Source of the DNA: CATOSD01 sp965226695
Lineage (GTDB): Bacteria; Chloroflexota; Dehalococcoidia; Lucifugimonadales; CATOSD01
Assembly (NCBI GenBank): GCA_965226695.1
Contig: OZ245405.1
Span: 1,240,001-1,304,000 of the forward strand
Length of the DNA: 64,000 bases
Direction: 5' to 3'
A program made the translations under genes and the position numbers. This document shows, one piece after another, positions 44,548 through 51,705 of the stretch (position 1 is its first letter; each line of letters starts with the position of its first letter). Below the pieces are notes generated by a model that was given only the letters and a program-made list of their open reading frames with translations, made no database searches and was not told the origin of the DNA.

Positions 44548-44991
44548 TCACTCGCCGCTTGCGAGCCGGCCCAGAATGTGCTGTAGCGCGGCGCCGGTGC
44601 GGTCGCGCCCCGCGCTGCAGTGCACCAGCACCGGCTGGCTTAGCTGCAGGAACGCCCGCCACACCTCGTCCAGTTCGGCACTTGACAGTGGGGGGCGCTT
44701 ATGGTCGTCTGCGGTCACGTGTCTCACCGCGAAGCCCAAGGAGCGGTAGTAAGCCAACAGGCCGCCTCCGTCCAGGCCGAGTCCGTCGTAGTGGGCCAAC
44801 TGCGAGTCGTCGAGAATGCACAGTATCCCGCGCACGCCCATTTCGCGGACACGCTCCGCCCAGGCGACGATCTTGCTCGCGGACGGCCGGTCCACGGGGT
44901 AGCCCGGCCGCTGAGAGCGGGCGAGGACGCAGGGCACCACCCATTCGGCGGTGTACAGTTCATCGCGCGAACTGTTCCATAGCATCGACAT
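44548..44991 (-). CDS. dual-specificity/tyrosine phosphatase family protein
   Basis: The 147-residue protein ends with the Cx5R phosphatase signature HCSAGRDRTG (nucleophile Cys125, Arg131). A candidate general acid Asp lies in HVTADDHKRP (95-96). Length and order fit the compact cyclin-dependent or DUF442-like protein phosphatases found in bacteria. A lipid or inositol phosphate substrate is possible because the window encodes inositol-lipid genes, but this is speculation. The start is uncertain between the two methionines MSM. It lies upstream of the tRNA cluster on the same strand but is separated from it by a promoter. Confidence 0.85.
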   Translation of the reverse strand: MSMLWNSSRDELYTAEWVVPCVLARSQRPGYPVDRPSASKIVAWAERVREMGVRGILCILDDSQLAHYDGLGLDGGGLLAYYRSLGFAVRHVTADDHKRPPLSSAELDEVWRAFLQLSQPVLVHCSAGRDRTGAALQHILGRLASGE

Positions 44992-45270
44992 TGCATCAGC
45001 CGTGTTAAGCGATTACGGAGACGGGCGCTCCCGGCCCTCCGCCGAAAGGGTATGTTACCAGACGGCGACTCCGCCCCCAAGCCCCGGACGCCGGCGCCCG
45101 CGCTGGACCCGCCCCGGCAGCACGGCCCGGGCCGCAGATCCTCCACGGCAGATTCGTGGCCAGGCCGCCGTGACACTCTGTTCGCGGCCAAGTCCAGATC
45201 CACCTTCAGCCCCGAGAACGCCATCCTGCCGCAGGCGCCCCGTTGTGAGCGAGCGCCGCCTGCCGATCGG

Positions 45271-47433
45271 CTACGGCCGCCGCTTGCGGCGAAGCACAGC
45301 CGCCAGCCCGAGCGGCGCGGCCAGCATCGCCAGGTTGGCCACTGCCGTCAGCGCCGCCGTCCCGCCGGCCGGACGCCCGCACCCTCCGCCGGAGTCCGGC
45401 TCCTCCACGGGTAGCGGCGGGACCGTCGCGGCTGGACTCTCAGCCGGCGCGGGCGGACTTCGCTCGACGACGGGGGCAGTGGGCGTGGACGTGACGGTCG
45501 GCGTGAGAGTCGGCGTCGGTGTGGCCGTTGCCGTGGCCGTGGCCGTCGCCATTGGCGTGGCGGTGGGCGAGGGTGAAGGTGTTGGCGTTGCGGTGGGCAT
45601 CGCTGTGGGCCAGGGCGTGTGCGTGGGCGTAATCGTGGGCGTCGGCGTGGCTCGGGGCGTCGGCGTGGCACGGGGCGTTGCCGTAGGCAAGGCGGTAGGC
45701 GACGGCGTGTGCGTGGGGGCCGGCGTTGGAGTCAGAGTCGCGATTCGCCTGACTACCGGAATGGGCGTTCGCGTCGGCGTGATGGTCGGCGTTGGCTCCG
45801 GCGTGGGCCGCCTTCTGCGCGCCGCCGTCCGCACGGGCGTATCCGTGGCCGCCGGAGCCGGCACCAGCGCGGTCGACGCGCCCACGACATTGCCCCCCGA
45901 CGGCCCGTAGTAGCGCAGGCGCAGCCTATCGCCCCCGGCGTCAACCCGCACCACGCCGTCCCCCTCCACCGCGTCGACGTCCACCCTCAGCTCGACCGAG
46001 CCCCTGAACACGGCCGAGTCGACGGCCGCGCCGCCGTCCACGGTGCTCACGACCTCCCTCAGCGCCGCCCACTCTCCCGCCGGGTCCGCGCCGCTCGAAA
46101 CGCGAGCGCGCCGGGACGACGCGGGGTAAGTGTCGTGGCCGTGGAAGTAGAAGGGCAACGCAACGGTGCTGGAGCTCGCCAGGTCGGGGATGTCTATCAT
46201 GACATCCCCCTCGTGATACTGCGTGACGTGGTGTTCCTGCCCGTTGATCGTGGCGAGCCACGGATGGCCCAGCCAGGGTATCGGCTCGACCGGCGTGTCC
46301 GCAGTCGACACGTATCCGCAGCCGGAGCCGCGTCCCTGGTAGGCCGACGGCGCGGGCGCACCGGTGAAGATGTTCCAGTAGGTGAGGAAGTCCCACGTCA
46401 CGCCGTCGGGCACGGCGTCGGTCCACCTCGCCGTACACGATGACAGGCTGTTCAGGCCTGAGTCTGTCACGTAGAACACAGCGCGCTGGCCGGGCAGGAA
46501 GGAGGGCCGAGAGAAGGCTATGTCCGGCAGCGGCGTGGCCGTCGGCGTGGGGGTGGGCGTGGGAGATGGCGGAAGGCCCCCGACCTGTGCGGACGCGGTG
46601 CTCACCGCCGTCTGCCCCGTCGGCCCGTAGTACGTAAGCTGCACTACGTCGCCGACGCCGTTAACTCGCACCGCCCCGTCTCCCTCCACCACGGCGACAT
46701 CCGCCTTCAGCTCGACCGACCCCCTGAACACGCCGGACCTGACGGCCGCGCCGCTGTCCGTGGTGCTCGCCACCTCCGCAAGCGACGCCCACTCGCCCAC
46801 CGGGTCGGCGACGCTCGTCACCCGCACCCGCTGAGCCGCGGCGGCGTAGCTGTTCTGTGCATGGAAGTAGAACGGTATCGCGACGGTGCTGGTGCTCGTC
46901 ACGTAAATGCTCAACGCGGCATCGCCGGCGAACTCGCCGTCGGCGTAGAACTCCGCTATCACGGTCTCCACCCCGTTGACGGTGGCGGCCCACTCTTGGC
47001 CCCCCAGGTCGGGCATGTCCTCGAGAGGCGTCGTGGAAGCTGACACGAAGGCGCATCCGGAGCCGTGGCCCTGGAACGCCGACGGCGCGGGCTCGCCGGT
47101 GAAGATGTTCCAGTAGGTGTACTCGTCCCACGTCACGCCGTCGGGGTCGGCGTCGACCCACGTCGCGGTGCAGGAGAAGAGGGTGTCGAGATCGGAGTCG
47201 GCAACGTGGAAGACGGCGGTCTCGCCGGGGTCGAAGGATGGTTGGGAGAAGAAGGAGGACTGGGCCTGGAGGTTGGGTGAGGCTGAGAGATCCGGGGCTG
47301 CTAGGAGGAAGGTGGCTAAGGTGAGAAAGGCGAGGCCAAGCGCCCCGATGCGCCATAATGGTAGCGAACCCCCATCTCGCGCGTCTGGCGAGGTTTCGTC
47401 CTGCGGGGGTGAGGGTGTTGCCGGTGGGGTCAT
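45271..47433 (-). CDS. secreted repeat protein with Pro/Thr stalk and C-terminal sorting-like tag
   Basis: The 720-residue protein has a hydrophobic export segment (about residues 28-50) and then two copies of an unrecognised domain of roughly 200 residues. Each copy has a FSCTA(T/R)W strand, (E/F)xxTYWNIFTG, a GSGC turn, a PFYFH strand and an ending VFRGSVEL...YYGP. Two conserved cysteines per copy probably form a disulfide. A long Pro/Thr-rich stalk follows. The C terminus is GGGCGRPAGG, a hydrophobic helix and RRKRRP, the three-part form of MYXO-CTERM or GlyGly-CTERM sorting tags. The function is unknown; surface display is likely. The stalk is encoded by a low-complexity GTCGGCGTG-rich tract (45480-45800). 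Confidence 0.8.
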   Translation of the reverse strand: MTPPATPSPPQDETSPDARDGGSLPLWRIGALGLAFLTLATFLLAAPDLSASPNLQAQSSFFSQPSFDPGETAVFHVADSDLDTLFSCTATWVDADPDGVTWDEYTYWNIFTGEPAPSAFQGHGSGCAFVSASTTPLEDMPDLGGQEWAATVNGVETVIAEFYADGEFAGDAALSIYVTSTSTVAIPFYFHAQNSYAAAAQRVRVTSVADPVGEWASLAEVASTTDSGAAVRSGVFRGSVELKADVAVVEGDGAVRVNGVGDVVQLTYYGPTGQTAVSTASAQVGGLPPSPTPTPTPTATPLPDIAFSRPSFLPGQRAVFYVTDSGLNSLSSCTARWTDAVPDGVTWDFLTYWNIFTGAPAPSAYQGRGSGCGYVSTADTPVEPIPWLGHPWLATINGQEHHVTQYHEGDVMIDIPDLASSSTVALPFYFHGHDTYPASSRRARVSSGADPAGEWAALREVVSTVDGGAAVDSAVFRGSVELRVDVDAVEGDGVVRVDAGGDRLRLRYYGPSGGNVVGASTALVPAPAATDTPVRTAARRRRPTPEPTPTITPTRTPIPVVRRIATLTPTPAPTHTPSPTALPTATPRATPTPRATPTPTITPTHTPWPTAMPTATPTPSPSPTATPMATATATATATPTPTLTPTVTSTPTAPVVERSPPAPAESPAATVPPLPVEEPDSGGGCGRPAGGTAALTAVANLAMLAAPLGLAAVLRRKRRP

Positions 47434-47767
47434 CTTACGTTTCCCCCGAAAGTAAGCTCAGACATGCGTGCCGTCGCGCTCCTTGTTGTTGCACACCAAA
47501 TGTGGGCCAGCGAATCCGGGGCGTAATGCTACTACGCTGTGTCGGAGGTGTCAAGCATGGTCCAACGCCTGGTTACGGAAGAAGGCATCGCTGGAGCCAT
47601 CGCCAAAGCCGACTAAAATGGAGGGTGGCAGACACAAGCCATCACTAACGAGGTGCAACTGTTATACTGCAGGGACCGCTTCCTTTCTGTTACGCAGAGG
47701 AGAGCAGTTCGCCCGGTAAGACGTTGCTGTCAGGGCTGGCGGCGCATCTGGCGGCAAGGCCGCTTGC
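47434..47767. other. non-coding gap upstream of ino1
   Basis: Between the secreted repeat protein and the ino1 promoter no gene with family resemblance or ribosome site is seen. Short frames here are unsupported. Confidence 0.55.
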
Positions 47768-47796
47768 TTGAATCGCCGGATTGTTGATGCTAAAAT
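47768..47796 (+). promoter_or_regulatory. promoter of the ino1 operon
   Basis: TTGAAT is followed after 17 bases by TAAAAT. Transcription would begin near 47803, about 90 bases before the chosen start codon. Confidence 0.5.
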
Positions 47797-47891
47797 CGCG
47801 CTGCCAAAGTTCTGCGTTGGGTGCGTTTCGCGCGCGCCGAGCGTCCACAGGGTCGCCGCGCGAACCTTCAATAGTACGAGGAGACTTGCGG

Positions 47892-48974
47892 TTGGGACAA
47901 ATTAACGTTGCCATCATTGGCGTTGGGAACTGCGCCTCGTCGCTGGTGCAGGGCGTTCACAAGTACGCGAACGCCACCAACGACCAGACCATCCCCGGCC
48001 TGATGCACCCGATATTGGGAGAGTACGGCATAGGGGACATCAACTTTGTCGCCGCCTTGGACATCGACGCCAACAAGGTGGGCCTGGACCTCTCCGAAGC
48101 GATATTCGCAGAGCCGAATAACACGATCAAGTTTCAGGACGTGCCGCACCTCGGAATTCCGGTGCAGCGCGGCATGACTCACGACGGAATCGGCAAGTAC
48201 ATGTCCAGCGTCATCACGAAAGCGCCGGGGCCGACGGACGACGTGGCCAGCCTGCTGCGCGAGCGCGAGGTCGACGTGGTGGTCAACTACCTGCCGGTCG
48301 GCTCCGAAGAGGCGACGAAATGGTACGTTGAGCAGGTGCTCTCCGCACAGTGCGCTTTCGTCAACTGCATCCCCGTGTTCATCGCGAGCGGCACCGACAA
48401 CTACTGGCAGCGGCGCTTTAGCGAAGCCGGCGCGCCAATCATCGGCGACGACATCAAGTCGCAGGTCGGCGCCACCATCGTCCATCGAGTGCTGACGAGG
48501 CTGTTCATGGACCGAGGCGTGGACCTGGAGCGCTCCTACCAGTTGAACTTCGGAGGCAACTCCGACTTCCTGAACATGAAAGAGCAGGAGCGCCTGGTAT
48601 CCAAGAAGATCTCCAAGACAGGCTCGGTGACATCGCAGATCGACCACGTCATCGACCGAGGCGACGTGCACATCGGCCCAAGCGACTACGTGGAATGGCT
48701 CTCCGACCGCAAGTGGTGCTACATTAGAATGGAAGGCAACAGCTTCGGCGACGTGCCGATCAACCTGGAGCTGAAGCTGGAGGTGTGGGACAGCCCCAAC
48801 TCGGCAGGCGTAGTGATAGACGCCATAAGATGTGCCAAGATTGCCAAGGACAGGGGAATCGCGGGGCCTATAATTGGGCCGTCGTCCTACTTCATGAAGT
48901 CGCCGCCGGTCCAGTACACCGACGACGAGGCCAGGCAACTGGTGGAGGACTTCATTGTGGGGCGCGGCGAGTGA
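47892..48974 (+). CDS. ino1: myo-inositol-1-phosphate synthase
   Basis: Ino1 converts glucose-6-phosphate to inositol-3-phosphate with NAD. The 360-residue product is the short actinobacterial/archaeal form. It has the nucleotide-binding VAIIGVGNCASSLVQG, then GDINFVAALDIDANKVG and VVNYLPVGSEEATKWY. The catalytic core is SGTDNYWQRRF, GDDIKSQVGATI and LNFGGNSDFLNM. GAGGAG sits eight bases before the TTG at 47892 but only two before an earlier TTG, so the later one is used. A longer in-frame extension would begin inside the predicted promoter. It leads the inositol-lipid cluster. Confidence 0.95.
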   Translation: MGQINVAIIGVGNCASSLVQGVHKYANATNDQTIPGLMHPILGEYGIGDINFVAALDIDANKVGLDLSEAIFAEPNNTIKFQDVPHLGIPVQRGMTHDGIGKYMSSVITKAPGPTDDVASLLREREVDVVVNYLPVGSEEATKWYVEQVLSAQCAFVNCIPVFIASGTDNYWQRRFSEAGAPIIGDDIKSQVGATIVHRVLTRLFMDRGVDLERSYQLNFGGNSDFLNMKEQERLVSKKISKTGSVTSQIDHVIDRGDVHIGPSDYVEWLSDRKWCYIRMEGNSFGDVPINLELKLEVWDSPNSAGVVIDAIRCAKIAKDRGIAGPIIGPSSYFMKSPPVQYTDDEARQLVEDFIVGRGE

Positions 48975-49104
48975 TGCGGGGAATCCCCACGTCCGCGGCG
49001 CCTTCCGGGCCGTAGGCGGCGCCGGCTGGCAAGCTCACGAAGAGGCCCGCCAACATGGACACCAGGGGGTACCGGTCTATGACCACGGGCGCGGGCCGCG
49101 GCGT

Positions 49105-50241
49105 ATGAAAATCGCATTCGTATCGCCCTACGACCACGCCGTTCCGGGCGGCGTATCCGTTCACATCAACAAGCTCTCCGGGCAGTTCCGCGAATGGGGT
49201 CACAGCGTACGGGTGATAGCCCCGTGCTCCGCGCCCCAAACTATCGATGACGAGGACTTCATCCCCATGGGCAGACCAGTGCCCGTGCCCAGCGGCGGCT
49301 CCATCGCCCGCGTCTCCTTCTCCGTCTGGCTCCAGCCGCGCATCAAGGAGATGCTTCAACGCGAAAAGTTCGACGTCGTGCACCTGCACGAGCCTTTCTC
49401 CGGGTTCGTGCCGCTGAACGTCCTCAGCCAAACGGCGGCCATGGGCACGCCCAACGTGGCCACCTTTCACTCCTTCCAGGGCACCTGGCTCTATCACGTT
49501 GGAGTCAAGCGCGTGGTAATGCGGCACTTCCGCATGCTGCAGGGCCGCATAGCCGTATCCCCTCCCGCGTACCGGTACATCAGCGGCCACTTCCCCGCCG
49601 GGTATCGCATCATCCCGAACGGCATCGACGTCGAAGAGTTCGCCACCGCCGAACCCTTCCCGCATCTCAGGGACGGCATGATAAATCTGCTGTTCGTGGG
49701 ACGGCTGGAAAAGCGCAAGGGACTGAAGTACTTACTGGGCGCGTTCAGCAAGCTGAAGTGGGACTGGCCCAATCTGCGTCTCCTGGTCGTCGGCGCCGGC
49801 AATCCTGACGAAGACTCCTACCGAATCATGAGCGAGCGCAACCTGAAGGACGTCGAGTTTCTTGGACGGGTGACGGACGAGGAAAAGGCCAGGTACTTCA
49901 AGTCCGCGGACATTTTCTGCTCGCCTGCCACGGGCAGGGAGAGCTTCGGAATCGTGCTTCTGGAGGCTATGGCCGCAGGCAAACCGGTGGTTGCCACTAA
50001 CATAGACGGCTACGCCAGCGTTATAACCCATGGCGAGGAGGGCCTTCTCGTCGAGCCGAAGAGCGACAACGCGCTCGCGGACGCCATATCGTCCCTGCTC
50101 GGCGCGCCGGAGCTTCGCGCCTCGCTCGCCGAGCGGGGGCGAAAGAAGGCGAACGAATACAGGTGGGAGATAGTTGCCGGCAAGGTGATGGATTACTACG
50201 AGACGTTGCTGGAGTCGCGCCAGCCGGCCATGGTCCGTTAG
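49105..50241 (+). CDS. pimA: GT4 glycosyltransferase, phosphatidylinositol mannosyltransferase (PimA)-like
   Basis: The 378-residue protein is a GT-B glycosyltransferase that closely follows mycobacterial PimA. It has SPYDHAVPGGVSVHINKL, VPVPSGGSIARVSF, VVHLHEPFSGFVPL and GRIAVSPPAYR. IIPNGIDVEEFA and the donor-binding ESFGIVLLEAMAAGKPVVAT follow. PimA adds mannose to the inositol of phosphatidylinositol at the inner membrane face. MshA, which uses inositol-phosphate, is the main alternative. The neighbouring ino1 and CDP-alcohol transferase genes favour the lipid role. The ATG used here aligns with the family start although the frame is open earlier. Confidence 0.85.
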   Translation: MKIAFVSPYDHAVPGGVSVHINKLSGQFREWGHSVRVIAPCSAPQTIDDEDFIPMGRPVPVPSGGSIARVSFSVWLQPRIKEMLQREKFDVVHLHEPFSGFVPLNVLSQTAAMGTPNVATFHSFQGTWLYHVGVKRVVMRHFRMLQGRIAVSPPAYRYISGHFPAGYRIIPNGIDVEEFATAEPFPHLRDGMINLLFVGRLEKRKGLKYLLGAFSKLKWDWPNLRLLVVGAGNPDEDSYRIMSERNLKDVEFLGRVTDEEKARYFKSADIFCSPATGRESFGIVLLEAMAAGKPVVATNIDGYASVITHGEEGLLVEPKSDNALADAISSLLGAPELRASLAERGRKKANEYRWEIVAGKVMDYYETLLESRQPAMVR

Positions 50242-50300
50242 CGGATGCCCTGCCTGTCCCGAACGAGGCCCCGCGCGGGGCCGCCCGTGAGCCGCCTCGC

Positions 50301-50903
50301 ATGAGAAGGGACGACGCCCGAAGAGCCATCTCGCGCTACTTCGAAATGCCGGCCGCCGCCGCGCTCTCCCGTGTCGGGCTTGGGCCAAACGCCGTCACGC
50401 TGCTGGGTCTGGCGATCGCCGGAGTCAGTGCGTACCTCATCGCGGCAGGCAGTCTGCTGGCGGGCGGCGTCGTGCTGCTCGCGTCGGGCGTGTTCGACAT
50501 GCTGGACGGCGCGCTGGCGCGGAGCACGGGCAGGGCAACCAGGTTCGGCGCCCTGCTAGACTCGGTAGTGGACCGGCTTTCCGAAGCGCTGGTGTTGCTG
50601 GGGCTGCTCGTCCACTACACGCAGCGCGGGCCGGAATGGGGGTCGCCGCTGGTGTACGCCGCGCTCGTCGGCTCGCTCATGGTCAGCTACCTCAGGGCGC
50701 GCTCCGAGGGACTGGGTATAGAGTGCAAGGTTGGGCTGATGCAGCGGCCCGAGCGCGTGGCCGTGCTGGGCGTGGGACTTGTCGCCGGGCACTGGTTGCC
50801 TGAGGCCGGGCTGGCAGCGCTGGCGGCCATCGCTGCGCTGACGCTGTTCACGATGTGCCAGCGGCTCGCGCACTCGTGGCGGTCGCTGGGAGACAAACAG
50901 TAG
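50301..50903 (+). CDS. CDP-alcohol phosphatidyltransferase, phosphatidylinositol(-phosphate) synthase-like
   Basis: The 200-residue membrane protein has the full CDP-alcohol phosphotransferase signature in DMLDGALARSTGRATRFGAL followed by LDSVVDR, that is DxxDGxxAR...G...D...D. About six hydrophobic helices are present. Members join a CDP-diacylglycerol to an alcohol phosphate. Between ino1 and pimA-like genes the natural substrate is inositol-phosphate, as in actinobacterial phosphatidylinositol-phosphate synthase. Phosphatidylglycerophosphate synthase is a real alternative. It starts 59 bases after the pimA-like gene. Confidence 0.85.
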   Translation: MRRDDARRAISRYFEMPAAAALSRVGLGPNAVTLLGLAIAGVSAYLIAAGSLLAGGVVLLASGVFDMLDGALARSTGRATRFGALLDSVVDRLSEALVLLGLLVHYTQRGPEWGSPLVYAALVGSLMVSYLRARSEGLGIECKVGLMQRPERVAVLGVGLVAGHWLPEAGLAALAAIAALTLFTMCQRLAHSWRSLGDKQ

Positions 50904-50991
50904 ACCGAGAGATCAGACGTTAAGCGCGCGGATTCCAGATCTCCCCAAGAACGTGATACCGGATCGTGGAGCACGACAAAGGGACTTTGAG

Positions 50992-51705
50992 ATGCCAATA
51001 CTCCGACAGCAGGACAAAGACGCAGTAAAGAGCAAGCTCGATCTCGAACTGAAGGGTGACGTGAAACTCACACTCTACTCCAAGAACGAGATGGGCGGGT
51101 TGTACATTCCCGGCCGCGAGTGCCAGACGTGCTCGCCCGCCCAACAGCTCCTCGAGGAGGTGTGCGAGCTCTCGCCGAAACTGGATCTCGACGTTGTGGA
51201 CTTCTACGCCGACCAGCAGCAGGCGGAGGAGGACGGCATCAGCCGGATACCCGCCATAGTCGTAAGCTCCAACGGCATGAAGAACGTGCGTTTCTACGGC
51301 CTGCCCTCCGGCATGGAGTTCCCCGTGCTGCTCGAAACGATCGTTACGACTTCTGCCAAGCGCAGCCCGCTGGCCCTCGAGACGCGCCGCGCTCTCAAGG
51401 GACTGAAGCAGGACGTTCATCTGCAGGTGTTCGTAACACCCTCTTGACAGTACTGCCCAACCGTGGCCCGTGTGGCCCACGCCATGGCGATCGAGAGCGG
51501 CAGAGTGACCGCAGACGTTGTTGAGATACAGGAGTTTCCGGCGCTGGCCCAGGCGTATGGCGTCAGGGGCGTGCCGATGACCGTCGTAAACGGTTCGGTG
51601 GCGTTCAGCGGGGCGGTCACCGAGGAGGAGTTCCTGTCGCATCTGCTTGAAGCGGTGAGCGAGCAGGAGGACGGCGGAGAGGACAGGGATGCGTCCGAAG
51701 GGTAG
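50992..51705 (+). CDS. two-domain protein disulfide oxidoreductase, probable selenoprotein (in-frame UGA at 51445)
   Basis: The reading frame encodes 237 residues if UGA at codon 152 is read as selenocysteine. The architecture is that of archaeal and bacterial protein disulfide oxidoreductase: two thioredoxin folds, each with a redox pair. The N-terminal site is CQTC (44-47). The C-terminal site is VTPS-U-QYC, where the homologue has CPYC. The sequence after the UGA continues the fold without a break (VARVAHAMA ... YGVRGVPMTVVNG). The shorter downstream frame has no ribosome site. A stem-loop lies at the right distance after the UGA. A TGC/TGT-to-TGA assembly error is the alternative. The 3' end overlaps the next gene by 17 bases. 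Confidence 0.75.
51454..51489 (+). promoter_or_regulatory. candidate bacterial SECIS stem-loop
   Basis: TGCC (51454-51457) pairs with GGCG (51486-51489). After a symmetric internal loop GTGGCC (51463-51468) pairs with GGCC-C-AC (51474-51480) with one bulged C. The apical loop is CGTGT, containing the expected GU, and its G lies 23 bases after the UGA. This fits the spacing known for bacterial SECIS elements, which are read by SelB. It is a hand-built fold without an energy calculation. Confidence 0.5.

Noticed and set aside
45480..45800. GTCGGCGTG-rich tract that looks like a tandem DNA repeat or CRISPR-like array
   Set aside because: It is the coding sequence for the Pro/Thr stalk of the secreted protein; the period is codon-based and there are no spacers.
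51463..51705. Separate small gene starting at GTG 51463 after the UGA
   Set aside because: It has no ribosome site, begins in the middle of a thioredoxin fold and continues the upstream frame exactly. A single selenoprotein explains it better.
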